Source of the DNA: Parapristionchus giblindavisi
Taxonomy: Eukaryota > Nematoda > Chromadorea > Rhabditida > Diplogasteridae
Direction of reading: 5' to 3'
Assembly: GCA_943737045.1 (NCBI GenBank)
Contig: CALSFV010000088.1
Coordinates: 1 to 64,000, forward strand
Length of the DNA: 64,000 nucleotides
The notes beneath the pieces were generated by a model. The model was given only the letters and a program-made list of their open reading frames with translations, was not told where the DNA came from and did no database searches. Both the position numbers and the translations under genes were made by a program. Positions 1-10,994 of the stretch are shown here, one piece after another; position 1 is the first letter of the stretch, and the number at the start of each line of letters is the position of its first letter.

Positions 1-245
1 GGAGAAGGAGAGGGAGAAGGAGAGGGAGAGAGAGGTAGAGGAGAGAGGGAGAAGGAGAGGTAGAGAGAGAGGGAGAGAGGGAGAGAGGGAGAGAGGGAGA
101 GTGGTGGGAGAGAGGGAGAGAGGGAGAAGGAGAGGTAGAGGGAGAGGGAGGGAGGAGGGAGAGGGAGAGAGGTAGAGAGGGAGAGAGAAAGGGAGAGAGG
201 GAGAGAGAGGTAGAGGGAGAGAGGGCGAAGGAGAGGGAGAGAGAG
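1..245. repeat. Purine-strand (GGAGAG/GGAGAA)n tract
   Basis: An almost pure purine low-complexity tract built from GGAGAG and GAGAGG hexamers. Similar tracts recur through the first 9 kb. Reading frames through it are only Arg/Glu or Ser/Pro/Leu repeats and are not credible proteins. Confidence 0.9.
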
Positions 246-858
246 CATGATGGCATGATATCAGTGCCTACTGTAAGCAAGGGAGTAACCGAGACAAGAA
301 GAAAAAGAAGAAGAAGAAGTGATTAAATTGGAAAAGGGTAATGGGAGAGAATGAAGGGTGTATCTTTATGTGAATTGTAGAAGTAGAAGAATGGTCATGA
401 AGGGTCAGATGGAGAGGGAGGGAGAGGGAGAGAGAGCGAGAGAAAGAGAGACAGAGGAGAGAGGATCAAGAAAGACCGAATGAAGATGACTAAGAATAGC
501 AAGTAGTAGAAGAGGAGGAATATGGGAACGTTTGAAGAAGGAGAAGAGGGGGACTGTAAAGAACTGAGAACTGGGGGAGGGAGAGGGGAGAACGAGAGAG
601 GAAGAGGGAGAGATGTAAGATGTAGGTTGTAACTTACATATGATTAAAGTACAGATATGATAAAGCAGTTCCATCTCTCAATTCATCATAAGTTATCTTC
701 TTTTCCATTGGAATAAATCTCCATCCATTGATCATTGGAGAAGGACCAGAGATACAATCACTAAATAGAACATTTATTTATATTTTCATATTTATGATAT
801 TTTATTGTGTATGGTTAAAGGCACACCCCGGGATAATTTTAAACTCTCATAATCAGAT
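246..858. other. Non-coding stretch
   Basis: Mostly purine-rich sequence (to about 615) and then AT-rich sequence. I see no exon with matching splice sites and no RNA gene. Confidence 0.4.
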
Positions 859-866
859 CTGGCCAT

Positions 867-1346
867 CAGGGCTGGGACACAAAACGTTTTCTTGACACAA
901 AAATTTTGTGTACACAAAAAACACAAAAATATTTATCTCTAGATTTGAGCAAGCTTATAACTAATAAAAAAAGGTATTTTTCAATATAGAACCTCAATGC
1001 GAATAAAACAGCATGCAATATCAATTCAAGAAAGAACCGCGACCGAGAAACCTAAGAGTCTGGTATTCGGTTGAACGAAAACGGAGATAACAAGCTTCAA
1101 ATTACTGATAAAAGTAAATTCTAGACCAAAAATTATCCGATCGTTGCAAAATTTACAATTTTGCCGATAAAATTTTACTATAAGGAACGACTAAAATCAT
1201 CGATTTTCTTCCAAAAAATCTTGTAAAATCAGAAAATTGATCCCAATTTTTTGTGTTATTTTGTGTCTCATTTACACAAAATTTTTACACAATATTTTTT
1301 TGTGTCCAAGACCATGAAAAACACAAAACACAAAATCCCAGCCCTG
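867..1346. mobile_element. Non-autonomous hAT-like element (MITE), 480 bp
   Basis: The ends are inverted copies, beginning CAGGGCTGGGA and ending TCCCAGCCCTG. The flanking octamers CTGGCCAT (859-866) and CTGGCTAT (1347-1354) match at 7 of 8 positions, as expected for an aged 8-bp target duplication. CAGGG-type termini with 8-bp duplications are characteristic of the hAT superfamily. The interior is AT-rich with repeated ACACAAAA motifs and has no transposase frame, so the element is non-autonomous. Confidence 0.75.
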
Positions 1347-1354
1347 CTGGCTAT

Positions 1355-2442
1355 GCTCTCTCGCGTTCTTTGTCTACGAGAGAGCGTTGAAGAGCGTTTC
1401 AAATTCGCTCGTTGTGTGCTTTTAAATGTTTCAATGGACCTCCATTGAAGCATAGGTAACATATTTGTTTACACCCAAAACCTACGAGATATTAAAGCAT
1501 ATTCCCACGCGACAAAAGCTTGTTTGTATAATCAGAAAGTATGACGTCATCTATGTCAGTTCGTGATCCAAATATATGAGATATACAGTAATCAATGAAT
1601 CTAATCATGATCCCTTTCCCATATTCCAATCATAACAAATATATTACTCATCTCACTTCACTTCCTTATCTCATTTGTCCTCTCTCCCTCTCCCTCTTCT
1701 TCTTCTTCTTCTCTCTCTCCTACTTAGGCGCCAGTCCTTCCGTTCTTTATCTCATTTCATTTTCAAATGACTTACAACCCCTCAAATTCCTCTTACTGCC
1801 CACAGTAATCACCCTTCATAAATCAATCAATAATCTTCCCTACCGTATCCATGCTCCAAGTGGTCCCGACCAGAAGACTCGCTCACTCTCATCTTCCTCT
1901 TCAGAAGAGAGTACGGTAGTGCCTCTCGGGTCGGGAACCCGAGAGGCTACGGTAGTCGAGTATCGATCCGTCTCTGAATTATTGGTTAGTCTATGGTAGA
2001 TCAAATGATGAAAATAAGCACGAGAGATGAAGAAGATGAAGAGTATGTAAAAGTATGAATATACACGCACATGGAGATATATGGACGATGAATGGAAGAA
2101 TATTATGTTCGAATGATCTTTGATCTTTGATCTTTCTCGTACAATGTCTATGGACTGAGGCATGAAAGGATCTTCGGATGCAAAAATATTATAGAATAAA
2201 TATGATAAGAGGAAAGAGAGGAAGGGAATAATGGAATGTGTTTGATATAAATATATATATTTATTCACATTTAGCGAACAAATGATGTGAAACAAATAAA
2301 TAAACAAATGAAGAAAATAAGGAATGGAATGAAATAGTGCATATGGATTGAGCCTAGAAGGAGATATCAGTGTTCCTAAGGGACGATAGAATTGGGGGAG
2401 GGAAGAGAATCTGTATGAATAGGCGACAACAGGACATGCAGA
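1355..2442. other. Intergenic; possible Ser-rich exon near 1,850-1,983
   Basis: No complete gene is supported. A frame reading KTRSLSSSSSEESTVVPLG continues to a splice-donor-like GTTAGT at about 1,984, and a small hairpin (CTCTCGGGT / ACCCGAGAG) sits at 1,922-1,945. This could be an isolated exon of an unknown Ser-rich gene, but I could not link it to a second exon. Confidence 0.3.
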
Positions 2443-3135
2443 TCAGTCTCCAACATCAAAGGAGATTCTATTTTCGGGTTTTGTAAGCAAACGGGCCGCT
2501 CGCAAAAAGAAGTTATTGTGCCTGTATTGGAAACGGGACCCTGAATTGGAGAAATTCAACCCATTTCTTGTAATATATGTTTTGAAATAGTGATTTTTCT
2601 TATTTGAAATCCTAAATTTGCCTCTAAGTAGTTTAATAGAAGTTCTAATGTCTATGATGGATCTACGGTGTTCGAGGGTTTCTAGATCGAGTTTTTCGTT
2701 GCGAACATTTGCCCGCGGCATATTGTCCCACGTTGATTTGAAACATCGTGCGAACAGCCTTCTTGTGAAGTAATTCTGTACCTGTTCAAGGACTTTAATA
2801 TCTTTTTTCTGATAAGGATTGAACACCGCAGATGCGCTTTCTAGAATAGGCCTGATGTAGATTGAATATGCTTTAAGGAGAATTTTAGGGTTATTAGTCC
2901 GAAGAGCTCGCATAATTATATGACAAGCCGACTTTGCTTTGTTCGAAATTGATCTACAATGTTCTGAAAATGTTAGGCCTCTTTGAATAATGAAGCCAAG
3001 GTCTTTGACGGCATCTTTTTGATCTAGATTTACATTATTTATAGTATAAATCCTTTTAGGATTAGCCCTACCTAGATGCAGTGAATTACATTTATGTGAA
3101 GCAAGGGGTAATTGCCAATCAGCAGACCACTGGAC
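2443..3135 (-). mobile_element. 5'-truncated non-LTR retrotransposon fragment (LINE, CR1/jockey-like RT C-terminus)
   Basis: The minus strand encodes the C-terminal end of a reverse-transcriptase ORF. It runs from WSADWQLPLASHKCN through HLGRANPKRIYTINN, DLGFIIQRGLTFSEHC and AYSIYIRPILESASAVFNPY to QVQNYFTRRLF, and stops after RISFDVGD. This order (a conserved KC.S.LHLG block, then DLG, then RPILE.AS.VWNP, then EKVQ..FTRR) is typical of CR1/jockey-type LINEs from invertebrates. The catalytic RT core lies upstream and is missing: homology begins abruptly at about 3,135, the usual 5' truncation of a LINE copy. The remaining frame has no obvious stop, which suggests a fairly recent insertion. 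It cannot be active alone. Confidence 0.8.
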
Positions 3136-3209
3136 GATATGGAATGGGACACAGCTGTTGAGATGATGTAGTCGAGATTGAAGAAGATGCCATTGTCAGT
3201 GAGGGAGGA

Positions 3210-3216
3210 AGAAGGA

Positions 3217-3260
<44 letters not shown>
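3210..3260. repeat. (GA)n microsatellite
   Basis: An uninterrupted GAGAGA run preceded by GGAGAGGGAG. It lies just upstream of the first exon of the Ser-rich gene. Confidence 0.9.
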
Positions 3261-3263
<3 letters not shown>

Positions 3264-3525
3264 GGAAGGAGAAAGGAAGGGATAGAGGAGGTAAAGTCAA
3301 GGTTATAATTTGGATGAATTGAGACTTGGTTTGAATCATTGAAAGTGTCAGTCAAAAGAGTAGACAAAATGAATTAAGGTCCATGACCTCTTCTTCATCT
3401 TCATTCTTTCTTATTTCTATCAAAAAGATTGGTCTAACGAGAGACAATAAACAATAGAAGAGACCATAATTCATTTTCAAGTTTATTTCAATTCACAATT
3501 TTCCATTTCATTTCGACTACTTGTC

Positions 3526-4934
3526 ATGGGCAGTTATGGTGGGTCATCGGCGACGTTTACTAGGGAGTGCACCATCTCCACTCATACACCATTCACGGTA
3601 AGATATCGATTACGGTAGATCATTTTATCGTTTGATTTTTAGACTGAGTACGGTAATGGAGATAGGATAAGACGCCAGAAATATGCTGAACACTGGCCAA
3701 TGTGTAAGTTATGAAAGATCAAAGATCAATATTATCAGTTCATGATAACTCTTCAGCGTGTGCCTCACTCTCTACCGTACCTTTCTCTGTTCTAAACTCT
3801 GAATCCTTTCAATCTTTACTATCACTACCTTCATCCATTATCGATCCTAGTAAGACTCCTCCCACTTTGATCTTTGATCTCTAGTCTTGATTTCAGAAGC
3901 AGTACATTCACTTCATGCATATGGTTCTGAAATGACAATCGGATCATCAACCCATCAATCTGTATTAGCTCCTTCAACTTCATCATATTGTTCATCTTCA
4001 TATTCTTCTTCTCCTATTCTTTCTGGACCTCTTCCTGTATACACACTCAAGTCACGAACAAAGAGAACAGCCGAGTTCTTCAGGTTTAATCCACCTCTAG
4101 ATGATCTTTGATCTTCTATCTTTGTAGGCTGACTATCTATCGACTGAAGTATGGAGAGCACTACGGATGCATGCAGAATGGACACCACCATCGAATCATC
4201 CTTACTATCAGGTCGAAAACTATTTTAGAGTGAAAAAAAGGGAATTTAAAATCTCAATAGACCGAAAATTAGGCAATAAAAGTGTGAAATGAAGATGATT
4301 CTGAATAGAAATCGGATTGAAACAAATAATTGGATAATTAAATTATGATTTTAATAGATATGCAAGTATAATGTTTTTAGTTAGCTATTAATCTTCCCTA
4401 AGGTGTTTCGGTCTTAAATAATGAATAAATATAAAATTGCAGGTAGAATATCTGTCAGTGGAACGAGGTCTTCCAGCAGTACCAATGATGAATGAGAATA
4501 GAGTATATTCATCATCATCTGAATTCTCAATGAACATAGAGAAAAGTATGACACTTGGATCTATTCATATCAATGAAATCAATCGAAATGTTCATGAACT
4601 CAACAGGTACGATACCCTATATCATGATAGTTGAAATATTTCTATATCGATTGGAAACTGGACAATTAATTGTTAGAAATGGATCGAATTTCAACTAATT
4701 AGAGTTGTTGATTCGAAGAGAATTGACAAATATGAACTAGTCGAATGGGAAAAATGTATTGTATCTTCGAAGAGTCCATAGAGTCTACTAGAGAATCACG
4801 CAATATTGAGGCAAATACTGCAGAGACAGTGAACAGCAAAGGATTAATTTGATTGTATCAAGTAACAAGGGGGAAGGAGTGACAGGAAGGGGAGATAACG
4901 TGGAGAGGGAGAGGGAGAGGGAGAGGGAGAGGGA

Positions 4935-4984
<50 letters not shown>

Positions 4985-5447
4985 AGCAGACAATGGAATG
5001 AATCAGAATGACGATATATCATGAGAGATCCAACTGGAATACTCTAATCAAATATGAAGGGAACACTCTCCATTTCATGAGAATCATTGATAAGATCACG
5101 TATTCAATCAATCAATAATCAATCGATAGTTGATTGAATCAATCAATAATTCAGAGAATTGGAAGATTGGGATCTATCATCATCGTTAGAAGGACGTCGT
5201 TCTCTTTCTTCTTCATCTCTATCATCAATAACTCTCGATAGTGAATCTACTGCCTATTCTATTGATGCATGGGACTGTGAAACACAAACCGGAGGGGTTA
5301 GTCTCTTTGAAAGGTCAAAGATCAAAGATCATTGAATGATAGAAACAATTGCAGGATAGTGTTCTATTCGAAGATGGTCGTATAAAATCATTTTATGATG
5401 CAATGATGAAGATATTCTTTATGTGTAGAAGAAAACGAAGAAATTGA
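3526..5447 (+). CDS. Ser-rich protein of unknown function, 7-exon model, 255 aa
   Basis: I do not recognise this gene. The model joins 3526-3597, 3643-3703, 3885-4036, 4128-4211, 4443-4606, 5155-5296 and 5355-5447. All junctions are GT-AG, all phases match, and a TGA follows MCRRKRRN. The N-terminal half is low-complexity (STSSYCSSSYSSSPILSGPL). A more ordered central block reads ADYLSTEVWRALRMHAEW then PPSNHPYYQVEYLSVERG. After that come acidic/Ser-rich segments (ELEDWDLSSSLEGRRSLSSS) and a basic C-terminus (FYDAMMKIFFMCRRKRRN). No signal peptide or transmembrane helix is obvious; the tail could be a nuclear or lipid-proximal basic patch. The start (ATG at 3526) is the first in frame, but an upstream exon cannot be excluded. 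The exon 2/3 junction (CTCTAG acceptor at 3,884) is the least certain. The gene could belong to the same transcript as the membrane-protein exons further right. Confidence 0.55.
4897..4985. repeat. (GGGAGA)n/(GA)n tract in an intron
   Basis: Pure purine tract inside the 548-bp intron between the exons ending 4606 and starting 5155 of the Ser-rich gene. Confidence 0.85.
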
Positions 5448-6624
5448 AGAAGAAAGAAAGAATAGAAACAATATTGATTAAGAGTATAAGCTGATTTAAT
5501 AGTTGTTTTTGTAGTTTAATAAATAGTTCAAAGATCAAAGACCACTTAGAACAGAGTTTAAAGATCAATTATCATATTAAAAACACGGATTTAAAAGTGA
5601 GTCAAAGATCAAGAATAATGAAAAGTTCATAAGCACTAAATTCAACGGGAAAAGGGAAATGAAGATATCTGGAGAGTCTGAGAAAAGAGAATGGCGATAT
5701 ATCTTTAATCAAAAGAAATAGAGAAAGAAAGAGATAGATAGAGGAACAGGGAATGAGATTTATAAGACGGAGCTTGTATAATTAGTGCGCACTCGGTAAT
5801 GGAGAGAATGAAGAAGAAGGGATGGAGAAGGCCAGGTGGGAGGATAAGGGACACTCATTATGAATAGGTAGAGGTAGAGAAGGAGAGGGAGAGGGAGAGG
5901 GACAGGGAGAGGGAGAGGGAGAGGGAGAAGCAGAGCGAGAGGAATGGGTGGTATGGAAGAAAAGGAGTGATAAGCCTGATTATTGATATTGAGTCATTCC
6001 GTGATAAGAAGGGCAATGTGTGAGAAAAGGAGAAGGTATTTGATCATTTGATTAGTCATGAATAAGTGTTCATTATCAGTCTATTCTTGAGATCACGAAT
6101 AGAAAAGTGAAGAGGCGAGAGAGTGTGTGAGAGAGAGTTATCTCTTTTTTTCATAACTTTTGAAAGATCGCTCTATTAGTGGAATTCATATCTGTGCACA
6201 AATGAAATGGTTATTGTTTCCATGCCTCCTCGTCTTCAATACAGTAGCCAGAATTTATATTTACATCTACAAAAGTTATATCTACCCTTGTTCGCCACAA
6301 ATCGATAACAAATAGTATATGAAATACAAAAATAATTATAAAGGAATGTCGTCCATTCTCTTTGGAAAGAAGTGAATAGATGGGCAAAGAAGGAGATGGA
6401 GAGGGAGAGGAAGAAAAAGGAGAGGGAGAGAGATGGGAATTAGGACCATAGTGATTGGTCAAGTGAAAAAAACGGGTGGGAATGCAGTATTTATTGGTTT
6501 TAGAAATTGAATAAACAAAGCTCATTTCAAATAAATCAATTTATATGGTAATACGATGAAGATATAAAGCTATAAACGAAGGTAAATAGAAAAGAATGGA
6601 ATAGTGGTCAGGAACACCGTGTTT

Positions 6625-6805
6625 CGAGAGAGAGGTCATGGTGTGACAGAGCAAAGGTAGAGCGAAAATGAGAGAGAGTACGTAGAAGTGAGAGAGTGCA
6701 GACGATTAATTTACACCAAGGTGCACCATATCGTAATTTTTTTTTTGGCATCTTGCCAGGGTTTCAATGACCATTCTTCCTCTCTAGGACAAACGCTGTC
6801 AGAAG
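6625..6805. repeat. Dispersed repeat, copy 1 (related to 51,010-51,180)
   Basis: Shares an ordered series of motifs with 51,010-51,180: CATGGTGTGAC, a GAGAGAG block, GTGAGAGAG, CAGACGATT, TACACC, CCATA(T/G)CG and AAACGCTGT. The two are roughly 180 bp long and clearly diverged. No coding potential and no clear terminal repeats. Confidence 0.55.
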
Positions 6806-7874
6806 TAATAACTCATCGAAATGTATGTAAGATCTACATTTTACGCTAAATATAGCGGTTGATATTTAACGTATGCCAAAGTGAAGTAGAATGATTCCTT
6901 ACTTTGATCTATAACCTCCTTCATGATAAAGATTGAAGGTTAGACGATTATCACTGAATCACAACTTAACCTTTACCAAATAAAAGGCTCACTGATCTGA
7001 TGGGAGAGAGGGAGAGGGAGGGGGAGAGAAAGGAGAGGGAGGGAAAGGGAGAGGTAGAGAATGGAGGTGAATCTCGAAGTGGCAGAAATGGAGAAGGTAT
7101 TGTGTACAAAGAAGGAGAAAAGATGAGCAGGTGCCAGAGGAGAAGAAGGGACAAATATATGTAGTAGAAGAGAATAGAAGAGGTGTTGGAGATGAAGCAG
7201 TTGAGGAGGAAGAGGGAGAGAGGGGAAGGGAGGAGAAATGATTATGAGATCGAGCCACTTTCAGTCGGAATGATCATTATACACGAAGGACATAACGGAA
7301 TACTGGATACGGTAGTTTGAAATGAGAAGAAGTGAACTGATTGGATATGGGAAGTTGAAGGTTAGAGAGGTGAAAGATGGAGAGGGAGAGAGAGGTGGAG
7401 GAAGAGAGAGGGAGAGATCGAGAAGGAGAGGGAGAGATCGAGAGGGAGAAGGAGAGGGAGAGGGGAGAAAAAGAATATGGAAAGATGAAAGAACACGTAT
7501 GACGTTTGATTGTGTACTTCTGAATTGAAAGTTGACTAGATAAATAAGTAGAAGAATAGAGAAGGTGTGGCATATACTGTGAGACTGTCTGTTTGGGTTG
7601 AGTTTATCCCCCTCAGGGGTTGGAGAGGGAGAGGGAGAGGGAGGGGGAGAGGGAGGGGGAGAGGGATAGGGAGGGGATAGTTAGAGAGGTAGAGAGGGGT
7701 AAGACATTGGATCCCTCTGGAAATGGCTAACGATTTCGTGCCACCTGCTTAAGAGAGATGAAGAAGATCTTTTAAGGAAGAAGAAGAGGAATACCATGTA
7801 GTGACAGATGAGAATAAAAGAGGAAGACGATGAGGGGAGAGAGAGGATATGGGAGACGGAGAGAGGGAAGAAAT

Positions 7875-7895
7875 GATGGAGAGGGAGAGGGAGAG

Positions 7896-7942
<47 letters not shown>

Positions 7943-7945
7943 GGA
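7875..7945. repeat. (GA)n microsatellite
   Basis: Long GAGAGA run, one of several in this gene-poor interval. Confidence 0.9.
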
Positions 7946-8824
7946 GAGAGAGAGGATGAGTGGAGAGGGCCCATGATCGAGAAGGACTATAAATTCAGAA
8001 TGGAATCTGCAACGACACATTCCAAATAAGAGCTAATCGATATAAATGGATGTGATGTATGAATGATCAATATTGACCATGAAATTGTATAATAAAAAAT
8101 ATTATATTAATTAAATGCGTAATCTGATTAAATATTCTTTGATCGAGATTTATTAAGCTTTCTTTGGAATAGATTGAATTCAATTCACAACAACAGATCC
8201 TATATCTGCAAAATGGAAAACGTCGCCTATAGATAATTAGAAGATCAATCAATATTGGTACTGTAGATCTATGAAAAATCAAAAGTGAAATTGACGCATA
8301 GTGAAGAGATCTTGATGTTGATGGAGATGTTAATAACAAAGAAGTACTGATCACATTATGAGAAAATTATCACACCAAAACGCATACACGAGCCAATCGT
8401 CTTCTTGACCATTCTTGCCAACCAGGTGTTCTCCCCTCCCCTCCCATCTCCTCTATCTCTCTCTCCTATCCCTTTCCTCTCCTCCCCCTATCCTCTGACC
8501 TCCCTCCATTCGTTTCTCCATGGTAACTTTATTGCACCCTTTGATTTACCATACTCTGTAGGTTGAACGAGTAAACCAAGTGGGATAATCATTCATGTAC
8601 ACTTTAGTATCCATCATTCTACCCCTCTCCCTCTACCTCTTTTTTCCCTCCCTCTCCCTCTCCTTCTTTCTCCCTTTCCCTTTGTTTCTCTCCCTCTCCA
8701 TCGTTGACTTCTGATCAGTTCTTCGTCTTATCTCAAACTCCTCTAATCCCTTTAGGCGTTGGCACAAAAACAGTGAAAGGAGAGGAAGACTCGACACCTT
8801 CTCCGACGAAGAAGATTACTAAGA

Positions 8825-9175
8825 TGGAGAGAGAGAGAGAGAGGAGAAGGGGTAGAGGGAGAGGGATATGGGGAGGGAGAGGGGAGAGGGAGAGGGATAG
8901 GGGGAGAGAGGTAGAATATGAGGGAGAGGGAGGGAGAGAGAGGGGGAAGGATGAGGGAGAGGGAGAGTGAGAGAGAGATGGAGATGAAGTTTGTATACCT
9001 TTGCCCTTGTAGAGAGGGCAAGAGTGAGACTAGATTGAGTATGAGAAGATGACTGTATGAGTAATAGAAGAAGGATTGAATGAGAGAAGGTGATTAGGAG
9101 AGAGGGAGGGGAGAGGGAGAGGGAGGAGAGAGGGAGAGGGAGAGAGACGAACGGAGAGAGAAGGAGAGGGAGAGA
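8825..9175. repeat. Purine (GGAGAG)n minisatellite cluster
   Basis: Dense GGAGAG-derived purine repeat broken by about 100 bp of unique sequence near 9,000-9,090. No plausible ORF. Confidence 0.8.
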
Positions 9176-9387
9176 TATCTCTTGAAAAGGGCCTATATTT
9201 GATCGAGACGGGAAGTTAAATCTTTAGAATGAAATTATTGAAGAGGATAGACGAAGAATCGACTCTTTCTTCACTTTATCTCCATATGACTAGATACTTA
9301 CTTTGTCTTTTATCATCTAAATATTTGAATTTTATCCATTTTCAGTTGATTTAAGTTTGAATAATTCATGAAATAGGTAGTAACCGA

Positions 9388-10994
9388 ATGGGAAATCCAT
9401 TTGATCTCATTAATACACATATGAGCAATGAACCTGTCGAATCTTCGCATATCGGTCAGTTTTTCTAATTTTAAATTTAATCATGGACAGAATTTTTATA
9501 TTTAAAAAAAGTTTTAATATTTTCTAGCATGGCTCTAAAATATATTTAATATCTAATAGCGTTATTTAATTCAACAAATGGAAAGAAATTATATTTATTA
9601 TTAGTGATAGCAATTTAATCTAAAATGAAATACGCAAATCTTTTCTAGTTTCATCAGATTCATTATTCTGGTCTTCGATATCATTTGATGCTCCTCCTTC
9701 TTCTATTCAATTAGATATTATTCGTCTACAAGCACGACCCAATCAATTATATTATCGATCAATCGATAATCTCACTTTACATGTTAGTTTCTTCAGTAGA
9801 ATTTGTTTCATTATCGATTAGACATCTATTTTTTTCAAGTTTGTCAAAATAAAAAAAATTGTTTTAATATTCGAAAAGATACCAAATGAACATACTAATA
9901 TTATCGAAAATAACAATAATATATATTTCTTATGATTAAATAATAAATATTATAGGCTCCTTCATGTCTTGTTCATGTCTCATCAAAAGATCTCATGGAT
10001 TCATTTCAATCTCCTCATTCATTATCTATTATATTCTTCTGTTCTCGATCATGTTGTCAATATGATTGCTGTCAGGTAGATCATTCAATCAATCGATAAT
10101 CCTCATTTTCCATGACATGATCACTTCTCTTTAGTTGTCCCACGACAGTATTTCAGTATTTCTCGTTCAAGATTCAATACAATAATGTTATTTCAGTTGA
10201 ATATTTCATTATGGCTCATTCTCTTCTTTCTAATCTTCTCTATTCTTCTTTATTTAATATATTTCTGTTCTTCTCCTCTCAGACGACGTAAACTCTTCAT
10301 AAAAGTCTTCAAGGTACTCTTCATTCCCTCATTCTTTATCTATCTTTATATTAAAGACTCGTAAGATGATTCGAAGAAATGCTAGACGAGAAAGGAGTTT
10401 GATACGATTGAGATTTCATGAACCACCTATGGTAAAGTATTATTTTGCTTTATCAATACAAAATGGGAAAGAACAATTGAAATTGTTTGTCATTTACACC
10501 TTTGAGCTGATCATGAAACATATCAGAATAGCGATGGTTTTCCATCAACTAATATTGTGTTTGGTCATTCTCTCCCCTATATTAATGGAGAAATTATAAT
10601 GGAAATAGATAATAGTTAAACATGAAAATGTACTCATGAAACTAGATATTAGTGAATCAAAATGGTTATTAGTAGATGCGAGATTCACTGTTTCGGCCAT
10701 TAGGTTCTAGACAGTGAACCTCTACCCAATGGGGTTGGCCATCTTCAGTAGAACCCCATTGAGTTGGATTACAAAAAGGTTTATTATGATAGTTCTATAG
10801 CTAAAGCATGCAAAATCTAATTTCTAATGTTATTGTATTTGGATAAAAGTTGTTTGAACAGTTCAATAATGATCTTTGATCTTTGAGATATCGATTGATC
10901 TTTGATCTTTGAGATATCGATTGATCCTCCAACAGCATCTCCTCGCATTGAAGGAACTTCATTCATATTCCCTGATGAAGATATTATCCTGTGA
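9388..10994 (+). CDS. Cys-rich single-pass membrane protein of unknown function (C-terminal part or whole)
   Basis: I do not recognise the family. Exons 9388-9454, 9649-9782, 9956-10075, 10197-10313, 10357-10431 and 10914-10994 join with matching phases and end at TGA after FIFPDEDIIL. The first possible Met (MGNPFDLINTHMSNEP) may instead lie within an internal exon that starts at 9377. Order of features: a Ser-rich region; LQARPNQLYYRSIDNLTLH; a Cys cluster (CSRSCCQYDCCQ); a strong membrane helix (ISLWLILFFLIFSILLYLIY); then very basic sequence (PLRRRKLFIK, RRNARRERSLIRLRFHEPP). By the positive-inside rule the basic tail would be cytosolic or nucleoplasmic. The Cys cluster just before the helix could be acylated or metal-binding. 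The last acceptor (CTTTGAG) is non-consensus. The 3' part from about 9,391 onward is duplicated at 32,534-34,112. Confidence 0.6.

Larger units (their letters stand above)
5448..9376. other. Long gene-poor, purine-tract-rich region
   Basis: Dominated by GGAGAG/GA tracts (about 5,880-5,935, 7,000-7,060, 7,375-7,470, 7,620-7,690, 7,875-7,945, 8,825-8,970 and 9,090-9,175). One possible exon begins at 8,755 after a TTTAG acceptor, but it reads sensibly in two frames (RWHKNSERRGRLDTFSDEED or KTVKGEEDSTPSPTKK) and has no partner exon. I see no RNA gene. Confidence 0.5.

Noticed and set aside
1..9200. Many Ser/Pro/Leu- or Arg/Glu/Gly-rich reading frames
   Set aside because: They are translations of GGAGAG/GA purine tracts on either strand, with no splice partners or conserved motif.
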